A DNA stretch of 13,041 nt from Deltaproteobacteria bacterium CG07_land_8_20_14_0_80_60_11 (GCA_002779455.1 PEWM01000256.1:1-13041); one strand, 5' to 3'. Counted from the stretch's first letter, positions 1 through 5,937 are shown. Notes: generated by a model from the letters alone, not told the origin. Translations and numbers: made by a program.

Positions 1-55
1 ATAAGCTAGTTAAAAGCAAAATCTTGTTGAAAAAACAAGAAACTCAAATTCAGTA

Positions 56-101
56 GCACAGGCTTTCCAGCCTGTGCACCGCACCGGCAAGATGCCGGTG
101 C
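56..101. repeat. Paired perfect hairpins upstream of lolA
   Basis: Two perfect hairpins lie 3 bases apart. The first has 9-bp arms at 56-64 and 69-77 (GCACAGGCT / AGCCTGTGC) with a 4-base loop. The second has 9-bp arms at 81-89 and 93-101 (GCACCGGCA / TGCCGGTGC) with a 3-base loop. A weaker GC-rich element of similar style follows at 137-160 (GGGC/GCCC arms, minus strand reading GTGGGGCGGGCC). Neither hairpin is followed by a T-run, so they are poor intrinsic terminators. They look like dispersed REP-like intergenic repeats. The rest of 1-290 shows no convincing gene. The minus-strand reading frames through it merely translate the repeat. Confidence 0.7.
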
Positions 102-290
102 CACCAAAAACTTTTCAAGAACAGAATCAACGTAACGGGCACGGAGGCCCGCCCCACCGGATTTTTCATGATTTCCGGGTGTCCCCAGGCAACGAGCCAC
201 CGCCACCGGAGAAATGGTCCAATTGACGGAGGGAGGCGCATTTGATAAGTTTAACCCAGGCAATTTATCGTGCAAGGACCGATACCTACC

Positions 291-962
291 ATGACCCGCA
301 AAATGTTGTTGACTACCATAGCATTGCTGGCCTGCCTCTGGCCGCTGGCGGCCACCGGGGAAGTCACCCCGGAAGCCGTGATGACCCGGGTTCAGGCCCA
401 ATATGACAAAGCCGGGGGCTTCCAGGCCCGTTTTCGTCAGGAATCCCGTCTGAAGGCGGCCGGCGCCTCGGATTCGGCCGTGGGCTGGATGTATTTCAAG
501 AAACCCAGCCGCATGCGCTGGCAGTACGAGACCCCGCCGGAACAGAAAAAAGAGATCGTCTCCGACGGCCGGCTGGTATGGATGTACATGCCCGCCGACG
601 GGTTGGTCATGGTCTACAAGATAGACCAGGTGTTGCGCTCGGACCTGGTGATGCGGTTTTTCTCCGGGATGGGCCAGTTCCAAAAGGATTTCACCGTCTC
701 CTGGCAGCGCCCGCCCCGGGAGGGCGCCAGCTTTATCATCGACCTGGCGCCCAAGAAGGACCAGCCGGAGCTCAAAAGCCTCACCCTGACCATCAACCCC
801 GGCACCTACCTGGTGGAGAAGCTGGATTTCAGCAATGCCCTGGGCGAAGAGAGCCGCTTCACCTTTACCCAGGTGAAGCTGGAAGTGCCCTCGGCGCCCA
901 ACTTCTTTACGTTTACGCCGCCGCCGGGAGTCCAGGTGGTCCGGGAGACCCCGGGCTCCTGA
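291..962 (+). CDS. lolA: Outer-membrane lipoprotein carrier protein LolA
   Basis: LolA is the periplasmic chaperone that accepts lipoproteins from the LolCDE ABC transporter and delivers them to the outer membrane. The product is about 223 residues. It begins with a signal peptide (MTRK, then a hydrophobic stretch at residues 5-20, with cleavage probably near residue 22). The mature part has the family pattern: an early helix with FQARFRQES, then GWMYFKKPSRMRWQYETPP, VSDGRLVWMY and a C-terminal FTFTPPPGVQVV strand. The start at 291 is preferred because AAGGA lies at 274-278 and the signal peptide then starts normally. A GTG at 270 and an ATG at 303 are alternatives. It stands alone, and no clear promoter or terminator is visible. 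The family call is firm. Whether the organism has LolB cannot be seen here. Confidence 0.93.
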   Translation: MTRKMLLTTIALLACLWPLAATGEVTPEAVMTRVQAQYDKAGGFQARFRQESRLKAAGASDSAVGWMYFKKPSRMRWQYETPPEQKKEIVSDGRLVWMYMPADGLVMVYKIDQVLRSDLVMRFFSGMGQFQKDFTVSWQRPPREGASFIIDLAPKKDQPELKSLTLTINPGTYLVEKLDFSNALGEESRFTFTQVKLEVPSAPNFFTFTPPPGVQVVRETPGS

Positions 963-1024
963 GAGCTATGGCAGTAACTGATTGAAATGGTTATTAATGT
1001 TAGTTAAATATAAATTTGCTGATT

Positions 1025-1068
1025 GTAGGGGCGGGTTTAAAACCCGCTACATCGGTCGATACCGATGT
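1025..1068. repeat. Paired hairpins between lolA and nadA
   Basis: Two adjacent palindromes. The first has 8-bp arms at 1031-1038 and 1040-1047 (GCGGGTTT / AAACCCGC) and is framed by GTAG (1025-1028) and CTAC (1047-1050). The second has 8-bp arms at 1049-1056 and 1061-1068 (ACATCGGT / ACCGATGT) with a CGAT loop. The left edge, GTAGGGGCG, is identical to the left core edge of the element at 2624. There is no T-run, so a repeat family is likelier than a terminator. The flanking stretch 970-1020 is AT-rich and may contain a weak promoter for nadA (TTGAAA at 982-987), but no good -10 box sits at the right distance. Confidence 0.65.
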
Positions 1069-1111
1069 GACTTATTCAAGGCTTGGGATCATTAACCGCA
1101 TCATTATCGCC

Positions 1112-1127
1112 TGAAGTCTAGACTTCA
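1112..1127. promoter_or_regulatory. Perfect 16-bp palindrome just upstream of the nadA ribosome site
   Basis: TGAAGTCTAGACTTCA is a perfect palindrome whose last base abuts the AAGG of the nadA Shine-Dalgarno (1128-1131). The nadA ATG is at 1138. Its position suits an operator for a dimeric repressor or an mRNA hairpin that hides the ribosome site. NAD-biosynthesis genes are often regulated (NrtR, NiaR and NadR families are known). I do not recognise this sequence as any published motif, so regulator identity is left open. Confidence 0.4.
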
Positions 1128-1137
1128 AAGGCAAACC

Positions 1138-2052
1138 ATGGAATTTACCGGGCAGCAGAAAGAGGTGCGGCGCTGGCTCGAACGGCGCCGGGGGATTCTC
1201 CTGGCCCACAATTACCAGCCGGGAGAAATTCAGGATGTGGCCGATTTTTTGGGCGACTCTCTGGCCTTGTCCATGACCGCGGCCCAGACCCCGGCCGAGG
1301 TCATCGTGTTTTGCGGGGTCCATTTCATGGCGGAAACCGCCGCCATCCTGTGCCCGGACAAGACCGTGCTTCTGCCCCGGGAGGATGTGGGCTGTTACAT
1401 GGCCGCCACCATCACCGGCGAGCAGCTTAAGGCCCGGAAAGCCGAACTGCCCGGGGTGCCGGTGGTCACCTATGTCAATTCCACCGCCGCGGTCAAGGCC
1501 GAGAGCGACATCTGCTGCACGTCCGCCAACGCCATCCAGGTTGTCAATTCTTTGGCGCCCTCCCGGATCTTGATGGTCCCGGACCGCAATCTGGCCCTCT
1601 ACACCGCCCGGCGCACCTCCAAAGAGATCCTTTACTGGGAGGGCTGCTGCAACGTTCACGACGGCCTGAGCGCCGCCGAGGTCCAGGCCTGCCAGGCGGC
1701 TCATCCCCAGGCGGTTTTCCTCGCCCATCCCGAGTGCCGCCCCGAAGTCCTGGACCTGGCCCAGGTGATCTGCAGCACCAGCGGTATGCTCCAGTATGCC
1801 CGCCAGTCCTCCGGCCGAGAATTCATTATCGGCACAGAGATGGGCATTCTCCACACCTTGCGGACCGAAAACCCGGCTAAGCTTTTCTACTCCCCCTCCC
1901 CCCGCCTCGTGTGCCCGGATATGAAGCGCATCACCCTATCGGACGTCATCAATGCCCTCAAGGACAACCGCCACCGGATCACGGTGCCGGAGGAGGTCCG
2001 GCGCCCGGCCTTGCTGGCGGTGGAGCGCATGCTGGCCGTCCCCCGGGATTAG
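1138..2052 (+). CDS. nadA: Quinolinate synthase NadA
   Basis: NadA condenses iminoaspartate with dihydroxyacetone phosphate to quinolinate, the committed step of de novo NAD synthesis, using an oxygen-sensitive [4Fe-4S] cluster. The 304-residue product has the short form typical of anaerobes. Visible motifs are LAHNYQ (22-27), DSLALS (40-45), GVHFMAETA (60-68), TSANA (128-132), HPEC (197-200) and GTEMGILH (232-239). The three expected cluster ligands are C86 (VGCYMA), C171 (WEGCCNVH) and C259 (CPDMK), with the usual spacing of about 85-88 residues. The start is supported by AAAGG at 1127-1131, six bases before the ATG. The partners nadB and nadC are not in the window. C170 beside C171 and the C126-C127 pair are extra cysteines of unknown relevance. 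Confidence 0.96.
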   Translation: MEFTGQQKEVRRWLERRRGILLAHNYQPGEIQDVADFLGDSLALSMTAAQTPAEVIVFCGVHFMAETAAILCPDKTVLLPREDVGCYMAATITGEQLKARKAELPGVPVVTYVNSTAAVKAESDICCTSANAIQVVNSLAPSRILMVPDRNLALYTARRTSKEILYWEGCCNVHDGLSAAEVQACQAAHPQAVFLAHPECRPEVLDLAQVICSTSGMLQYARQSSGREFIIGTEMGILHTLRTENPAKLFYSPSPRLVCPDMKRITLSDVINALKDNRHRITVPEEVRRPALLAVERMLAVPRD

Positions 2053-2112
2053 CGGTTATCCTGGACGGGGGATCTGGAGCTGTATCCCCCAAGCCTTCTT
2101 TGTGGTCCTCAG

Positions 2113-2170
2113 GCGGGGTTTAGCCCGCGTCTCGGGGCAATTGGCCCGCGTCTCGGGGCAATTGGCCCGC
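2113..2170. repeat. GC-rich hairpin followed by a 21-bp tandem repeat
   Basis: A short hairpin (GCGGG at 2113-2117, CCCGC at 2124-2128) runs into a perfect tandem repeat. The 21-bp unit starts GCCCGCGTCTCGGGG. Copy 1 is 2123-2143, copy 2 is 2144-2164, and a 6-base partial third copy is 2165-2170. Each unit contains GCCC and GGGC arms, so it can fold. It lies between nadA and the small gene at 2221. The unit is a multiple of three and gives open reading frames on both strands, but I see no evidence that they are genes. The array is too short and has no spacers, so it is not a CRISPR. Confidence 0.75.
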
Positions 2171-2220
2171 TTCTTGCTGTTTCCCTCATAAAGTAATGAC
2201 TTACGGGTTGGGAAACTGGC

Positions 2221-2493
2221 ATGCAAAGGCAAGAGGCGCAATTTCCGCCTTACCACGATAACCTCCGGCATTTCTTGCATGATTTGGCCCAACCCCTGTC
2301 CACGGTCACCGGGCTCATTGATCTGATGCTCTTGGAGTTGGATGAGCGGGACAAGATGTTCCAGGAAGTCCAGTTGATCAGCCAGCAATTGGAGAAGGTG
2401 ATGGAGATTATCGGGGAAATTCGCCGGTTGGCCCGGGAGACCGCCGACCACGAAAGAAAAACCCTGGGACCGCCCCAGGCCCCGATGTCTTGA
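2221..2493 (+). CDS. Stand-alone histidine kinase dimerisation/phosphoacceptor (HisKA-like) protein
   Basis: A 90-residue soluble protein. Residues 10-75 form two amphipathic helices like the dimerisation and histidine-phosphotransfer hairpin of sensor kinases. The H-box is HDLAQPL at 20-26, making H20 the candidate phosphorylated histidine and P25 the usual kink proline. No N-, G1- or G2-box ATP-binding domain follows: the frame ends after a charged, proline-rich tail. By itself it cannot be a kinase. It could be a phosphotransfer intermediate, a dimerising decoy, or a remnant of a larger kinase. The region around it shows no leftover ATPase-domain sequence, which argues against a recent break. 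The Shine-Dalgarno is weak (GGGTTGGGAAA upstream). It stands alone between repeats. Domain type fairly sure, function unknown. Confidence 0.7.
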   Translation: MQRQEAQFPPYHDNLRHFLHDLAQPLSTVTGLIDLMLLELDERDKMFQEVQLISQQLEKVMEIIGEIRRLARETADHERKTLGPPQAPMS

Positions 2494-2584
2494 TGGCCGG
2501 CCCTCCCCTCAACATACTTTTCCCGAGGTCTTGTCTGGGTATAAATACGCATCCCCGCCGCCACCTTCGGTTATTCCCCTCCGG

Positions 2585-2727
2585 CTAATACCAAACTGCG
2601 TTCATACAGGTAATTTATGTTCCGTAGGGGCGGACCCATGTGTCCGCCATCAGGTTGGGCGCACACGCGGGTGCGCCCCTACAGACCGTGAGCTTTTCTT
2701 ACTTCTATGAGCGCAACCTGGTATAAG
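2585..2727. repeat. MITE-like palindromic element between the phosphotransfer gene and ligA
   Basis: This element of about 143 bp fills much of the 303-bp gap (2494-2796). Its ends, 2585-2606 and 2706-2727, are imperfect inverted repeats with 17 of 22 positions matching (ATACCA, TGCG and TCATA shared). Inside is a second nested pair of arms, GTAGGGGCG at 2624-2632 and CGCCCCTAC at 2674-2682. These enclose two hairpins, with arms at 2629-2635/2642-2648 and 2657-2664/2671-2678. It has no coding capacity, as expected for a non-autonomous miniature element or REP/BIME-type repeat. No clear target-site duplication was found. 2494-2584 shows nothing recognisable, and 2728-2759 holds only a weak GGCCC/GGGCC hairpin. 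Confidence 0.55.
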
Positions 2728-2759
2728 ACCCCGGCTTTCGGCCCGGTGGCCTTTGGGCC

Positions 2760-2788
2760 TTGCCAATCCTGCCAAAACCCCCTATTAT
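2760..2788 (+). promoter_or_regulatory. Sigma70-type promoter of ligA
   Basis: TTGCCA at 2760-2765 and TATTAT at 2783-2788 are separated by 17 bases, each one mismatch from consensus. Transcription would begin around 2795, only a base or two before the ligA ATG at 2797. There is no Shine-Dalgarno in the preceding 25 bases, which fits a leaderless transcript. Confidence 0.55.
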
Positions 2789-2796
2789 GATAATCA

Positions 2797-4821
2797 ATGG
2801 ATCAGAAGAACATTCCCCCTCAGGTGGTCTCCCGGGTGGCCGAACTCCGGGAACAACTCAATTACCACAATTACCGGTACTATGTGCTGGATGATCCGGT
2901 GATCTCCGATGCCGAGTTCGACCTTCTCATGGCCGAACTCACCCGGCTGGAGGAAGCCTACGGCCTGGCCACGCCCGATTCCCCCACCCAGCGGGTCGGG
3001 GCCCAACCCCTGGATAAGTTTGAAACCGTCTCGCATCGGCAGCCCATGCTGTCGCTGGAAAACGCCTTCAGCGAGGCCGAGGCCCGGGAGTTCGACGACC
3101 GGTTGAAGCGGTTCCTCCGAACCGCAGAGGAGTTTCCCTATGTCCTGGAGCCCAAGATGGACGGCTGCGCCGTGGAACTGGTCTATGAAAACGGCCGCTT
3201 GACCACGGGTTCCACCCGGGGCGACGGCCACCGGGGGGAAAACGTCACCCAGAATCTGAAGACCATCCACACCATTCCGTTAAGCCTGCTGACGGAGGTG
3301 GCGCCAGCCCCGGAGCTGCTGGAGGTCCGGGGCGAGGTCTACATGGACCTGTCGGAATTCAAGAAATTTAATGAAGAGCGTCTGGCCCGGGGAGAACCGG
3401 CCTTTGCCAATCCCAGGAACGCCGCGGCCGGGTCCCTGCGCCAGCTGGACCCGAGGATCACCGCCGCCCGGCCCCTGAAGATCTACTGCTACGGGGTGGG
3501 GGAGGTGCGGGGACGGAATTTTGACACCCACTGGGAGGTGCTCCAGATCCTGAAACAGTGGGGTCTGAGGGTCAACCCCTTGATTGCGCGGTGCCGGGGA
3601 ATCGAGGCGGCCATCGCCTATCACCGGGACCTGGAGCACCGGCGGCACGGCCTCCCCTATGAAATCGACGGCATGGTGGTCAAGGTGGACCCCCTAACCT
3701 TGCAAGAGCGCCTGGGCGCCAAGTCCCGGAGCCCCCGGTGGGCCCTGGCCTATAAGTTCGCCGCTACCCAGGCCACCACCAGGGTGTTGGCCATCGAAGT
3801 CAACGTCGGCCGCACCGGCGCGGTCACTCCCATGGCGGTGATGGAGCCGGTGGAGGTGGGCGGGGTCACCGTCAGCCGGGCCACCCTCCACAATGAAGAC
3901 GAAGTGGCCAAGAAGGACGTGCGGGTGGGCGATACGGTCCTGGTGCAGCGGGCCGGGGATGTGATCCCGGAGGTGGTCAAGGTTATTATGGAGGAGCGTC
4001 CGCCCGACGCCCAACCCTTTCAGATGCCGGGCAACTGTCCGGTGTGCGATTCCCTCCTGGTCAGGCCCGAAGGCGAGAAGGTCACCCGCTGCCCCAATTC
4101 CGACTGCGTCGCCTCCCTGACCCGGGGGATTCAGCACTTCGCCGGCAAAAGCGCCATGGACATCGACGGGTTGGGGGAGAAAATCGTCCAGCAACTGGTA
4201 GAGGTGGGGCTGGTGAAGGATGTGGGCGACCTTTACCACTTGACCGAAGGCGACCTCATTCCCCTGGAGCGCTTCGCGGCAAAATCGGCCCGGAACATCG
4301 TCAGCGCCATTCAGGCCAGCAAGGAGGTCCCCCTGCGGCGTCTGATCAACGCCCTGGGCATCCGCTATGTGGGCGAGGCCACCGCCCAACTCCTGGCCCG
4401 GCACTTCCCGAGCCTGGATAAACTCATGGCCGCGGACCAAGAAGAGCTGCTGCACGTGGAGGGCGTTGGGGAGCAGGTGGCCGCCAGCCTCCAGGATTTT
4501 TTCGCCAATGACCGGAATCAGGCCCTTTTGAAAAAACTCACCGAGGCCGGAGTCCGGGGTTTGCCGCCCGAGCCTCAGGCCGCCTCCCCCCTGGCCGGCA
4601 AAACCTTCGTGTTCACCGGGGGGCTGGCCAACTTATCCCGGGACGAAGCCAAGGCGATGGTCGCGGCCCGGGGCGGCAAGGTGACTTCCTCGGTCTCCGC
4701 CAAGACCGATTACGTGGTGGCGGGGGCCGACCCGGGGAGCAAGCTGGCCAAAGCCCAGGAGTTGGGGGTGACCATCCTGGATGAAGCGGAGTTCGGGGAA
4801 TTAATCAAGGGGAGACCGTGA
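2797..4821 (+). CDS. ligA: NAD-dependent DNA ligase LigA
   Basis: LigA seals nicks in duplex DNA in replication and repair, using NAD to adenylate its active-site lysine. The 674-residue product has the whole bacterial architecture. The Ia NAD-binding domain comes first (YHNYRYYVLDDP at 23-34, AEFD 39-42). The nucleotidyltransferase domain follows with the KMDG active site (K120), SLENAF (86-91) and RGDG (141-144). Next are the OB fold, then a Cys4 zinc finger (C414, C417, C432, C437), helix-hairpin-helix repeats (about 445-580) and a C-terminal BRCT domain (about 595-672). KMDG, rather than the commoner KLDG, keeps the required K and DG. It follows its own promoter with no ribosome site and ends on the first base of the acyP start codon, so translation of acyP is probably coupled. 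Nothing suggests damage. Confidence 0.97.
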   Translation: MDQKNIPPQVVSRVAELREQLNYHNYRYYVLDDPVISDAEFDLLMAELTRLEEAYGLATPDSPTQRVGAQPLDKFETVSHRQPMLSLENAFSEAEAREFDDRLKRFLRTAEEFPYVLEPKMDGCAVELVYENGRLTTGSTRGDGHRGENVTQNLKTIHTIPLSLLTEVAPAPELLEVRGEVYMDLSEFKKFNEERLARGEPAFANPRNAAAGSLRQLDPRITAARPLKIYCYGVGEVRGRNFDTHWEVLQILKQWGLRVNPLIARCRGIEAAIAYHRDLEHRRHGLPYEIDGMVVKVDPLTLQERLGAKSRSPRWALAYKFAATQATTRVLAIEVNVGRTGAVTPMAVMEPVEVGGVTVSRATLHNEDEVAKKDVRVGDTVLVQRAGDVIPEVVKVIMEERPPDAQPFQMPGNCPVCDSLLVRPEGEKVTRCPNSDCVASLTRGIQHFAGKSAMDIDGLGEKIVQQLVEVGLVKDVGDLYHLTEGDLIPLERFAAKSARNIVSAIQASKEVPLRRLINALGIRYVGEATAQLLARHFPSLDKLMAADQEELLHVEGVGEQVAASLQDFFANDRNQALLKKLTEAGVRGLPPEPQAASPLAGKTFVFTGGLANLSRDEAKAMVAARGGKVTSSVSAKTDYVVAGADPGSKLAKAQELGVTILDEAEFGELIKGRP

Positions 4822-5102
4822 TGGCGGACCAGGCGCGGGTCCACGTGGTGATCGAGGGCCGGGTCCAGGGGGTGTTCTTCCGGGCCTCCACCCGGGACGA
4901 GGCCCGGGCCCGGGGGCTGGGCGGCTGGGTCCGGAACCGCCCGGACGGCCGGGTTGAGGCCGTCTTCGAAGGCGACCAACGGATGGTGGAAAACATGCTC
5001 GCCTGGTGCCATAAAGGCCCGTCGTATGCCTACGTGGACCGGGTGGAGGTGGAGTGGCAGGCCTACGCCGGGGACCTGATGGATTTTCGGGTGGTATATT
5101 AA
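4821..5102 (+). CDS. acyP: Acylphosphatase
   Basis: A small cytosolic enzyme that hydrolyses the carboxyl-phosphate bond of acylphosphates. The product is 93 residues, the usual size. The signature VVIEGRVQGVFFRAST carries the phosphate loop and catalytic arginine (the R of VFFR). GWVRNRPDG carries the catalytic asparagine. The start ATG at 4821 shares its A with the last base of the ligA stop codon. AAGGGGAG at 4807-4814 gives a six-base spacing, so ATG 4821 is preferred over GTG 4818. It shares the ligA transcript. A functional link to ligation is not known, so this is probably transcriptional economy. Confidence 0.94.
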   Translation: MADQARVHVVIEGRVQGVFFRASTRDEARARGLGGWVRNRPDGRVEAVFEGDQRMVENMLAWCHKGPSYAYVDRVEVEWQAYAGDLMDFRVVY

Positions 5103-5207
5103 TAGGGTGGAAATGAAAAGGAGGAAGTGCGATTTGAAGGCTATGGCTGGCTGATTTGCAGGGGTCTTTCCCCAGCTTGATAAGACCATTTGGCCGGTTT
5201 GGTTAAT
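5103..5207. other. Spacer downstream of acyP with an orphan ribosome-binding site
   Basis: AAAAGGAGG at 5116-5124 is an excellent Shine-Dalgarno, but no gene of normal size follows it. Only tiny frames exist: a 13-codon ATG frame starting at 5113 and a TTG frame starting at 5134, both ending at 5154, and a 17-codon GTG frame starting at 5127. A GGGG/CCCC hairpin at 5161-5173 lacks a T-run. There is no convincing terminator for ligA-acyP. Confidence 0.35.
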
Positions 5208-5237
5208 TTGACATACTTTATGCCGCCGGGTTATACT
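5208..5237 (+). promoter_or_regulatory. Promoter of toxin-antitoxin module 1
   Basis: Perfect TTGACA at 5208-5213 and TATACT (one mismatch) at 5232-5237, separated by 18 bases. It lies at the switch from GC-rich spacer to AT-rich leader, about 90 bases before the antitoxin start. Confidence 0.7.
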
Positions 5238-5244
5238 TTTAATA

Positions 5245-5280
5245 AATTATGATAATTGTTATTTCTAATTTTATAAATTA
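5245..5280. promoter_or_regulatory. Candidate operators of toxin-antitoxin module 1
   Basis: Two AT-rich palindromes follow the -10 box: AATTAT-G-ATAATT at 5245-5257 and TAATTT-TAT-AAATTA at 5266-5280. Their centres are 22 bp apart, about two helical turns. Type II modules are normally repressed by their own antitoxin or complex, so these are natural binding sites. AT-rich DNA makes chance palindromes easier, so confidence is moderate. Confidence 0.45.
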
Positions 5281-5328
5281 ATGACAAGGCCAAAAGCGCC
5301 AACCAGAAGGTAGATTAAGGAGTCGCAG

Positions 5329-5613
5329 ATGGAACTGGTCAAAGTGAAAAGGAACTATCAAATAACTATCCCTCAGAATCTGAGGAGGCTCATTCGGCTC
5401 AGCGTCGGGGATTACGTGGAGGTGAATATCCAGGACGATACTTTAGTGATAAGGCCCGTCAAGGTGATTCACCCGGACCAGGAATATTTTTTCACGAAAG
5501 AATGGCAGGAGAAGGAAGCGGAAGCGGAACGGGACATTGCCGAGGGTAAGATGGTGGGGCCGTTTGAAAATGCGCCAGACGCTTTAAGAGCTTTAAAGAA
5601 AACTCCGCAATGA
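5329..5613 (+). CDS. AbrB/MazE-type (SpoVT-AbrB fold) antitoxin
   Basis: A 94-residue protein. Residues 3-46 form the swapped-hairpin DNA-binding fold (VKVKRNYQITIPQNLRR, then VGDYVEVNIQDDTLVIRPVK). Residues 50-94 form an acidic, probably flexible tail (FFTKEWQEKEAEAERDIAEGKM) of the kind that wraps and inhibits a toxin. FxTxEWQ followed by an acidic helix and EGK is a recurring tail in AbrB antitoxins paired with RelE-like toxins. TAAGGAG at 5316-5322 is six bases from the ATG. It overlaps the toxin gene by four bases (ATGA). It is expected to neutralise the downstream toxin and to repress its own promoter through the palindromes at 5245-5280. A transcription factor of another kind is possible, but the overlap with a RelE-like gene makes an antitoxin much likelier. 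Confidence 0.87.
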   Translation: MELVKVKRNYQITIPQNLRRLIRLSVGDYVEVNIQDDTLVIRPVKVIHPDQEYFFTKEWQEKEAEAERDIAEGKMVGPFENAPDALRALKKTPQ

Positions 5614-5867
5614 AGCTCTGGTTCACGTACAGTTTTATAAGGGATTATCATGCGCTTCCGGGCCAACTTCAAAAGACAGTTGACAAGAAATTGAAGCTTT
5701 TTTTGGACAACCGGCGTCACCCATCCCTGAATATAAAAAAGATGCAAGATCCTCGAGACATTTGGGAAGGAAGGATCACTCAAGGATATCGCTTTACCTT
5801 TCAGATGAAGGGTGAAGTCTGTATTCTCAGACGGCTCGGCACCCATGATATTTTGAGGACCCCTTGA
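5610..5867 (+). CDS. RelE/ParE-superfamily toxin
   Basis: An 85-residue basic protein. Family features are an N-terminal strand and helices (FIRDYHALPGQLQKTVDKKLKLFL), HPSLNIKKMQD (37-47), IWEGRITQGYRFTF (51-64) and the C-terminal strand ILRRLGTHDILR. The IWEGRIT...YRF core and GTHD end are typical of RelE-like toxins with AbrB partners. Known RelE toxins cleave mRNA on the ribosome, while ParE toxins poison gyrase. The sequence suits the RelE side, but activity is inferred. R55, R61 and H79 are candidates for catalytic or RNA-contacting residues. It begins within the antitoxin stop (ATGA at 5610-5613), so translation is coupled. Its TGA stop is 7 bp before the -35 box of the next module. Confidence 0.85.
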   Translation: MKLWFTYSFIRDYHALPGQLQKTVDKKLKLFLDNRRHPSLNIKKMQDPRDIWEGRITQGYRFTFQMKGEVCILRRLGTHDILRTP

Positions 5868-5874
5868 CCCTGAC

Positions 5875-5914
5875 TTGACATCTGTACCCCATTAACTATA
5901 CTAGTTATGTAACT
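5875..5914 (+). promoter_or_regulatory. Promoter and overlapping operator of toxin-antitoxin module 2
   Basis: Perfect TTGACA at 5875-5880 and TATACT at 5897-5902, spaced 16 bases. The -10 box sits inside a palindrome, TAACTA-TAC-TAGTTA (5893-5907). A further TAACT half-site (5910-5914) makes a second, overlapping palindrome AGTTA-TG-TAACT (5903-5914). Three alternating half-sites over the -10 region are the expected layout for antitoxin autorepression. Confidence 0.7.
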
Positions 5915-5937
5915 CATAATAATTAATAGAGAAGGTA

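Noticed and set aside
22..40. Terminator hairpin near the left edge
   Set aside because: The 7-bp stem is AT-rich (TCTTGTT / AACAAGA); only the minus strand has a short broken T-run after it, and no minus-strand gene is visible to end there.
6..683. 225-codon minus-strand frame across the lolA upstream region
   Set aside because: Its C-terminal part translates the hairpin repeats and the rest is antisense to lolA; no family resemblance.
1072..1854. 260-codon minus-strand frame opposite nadA
   Set aside because: Antisense of a firmly identified gene; composition is that of a shadow frame with no domain match.
2123..2170. Possible CRISPR array
   Set aside because: The copies abut directly with no spacers, and no cas gene is present.
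2056..2451. 131-codon minus-strand frame and a 79-codon + frame through the 21-bp repeat
   Set aside because: Open only because the repeat unit is a multiple of three; the products contain the repeated ANCPETR or ARVSGQL units and no domain.
2728..2760. Intrinsic terminator before ligA (GGCCC/GGGCC arms)
   Set aside because: Five-base stem with a ten-base loop and no T-run.
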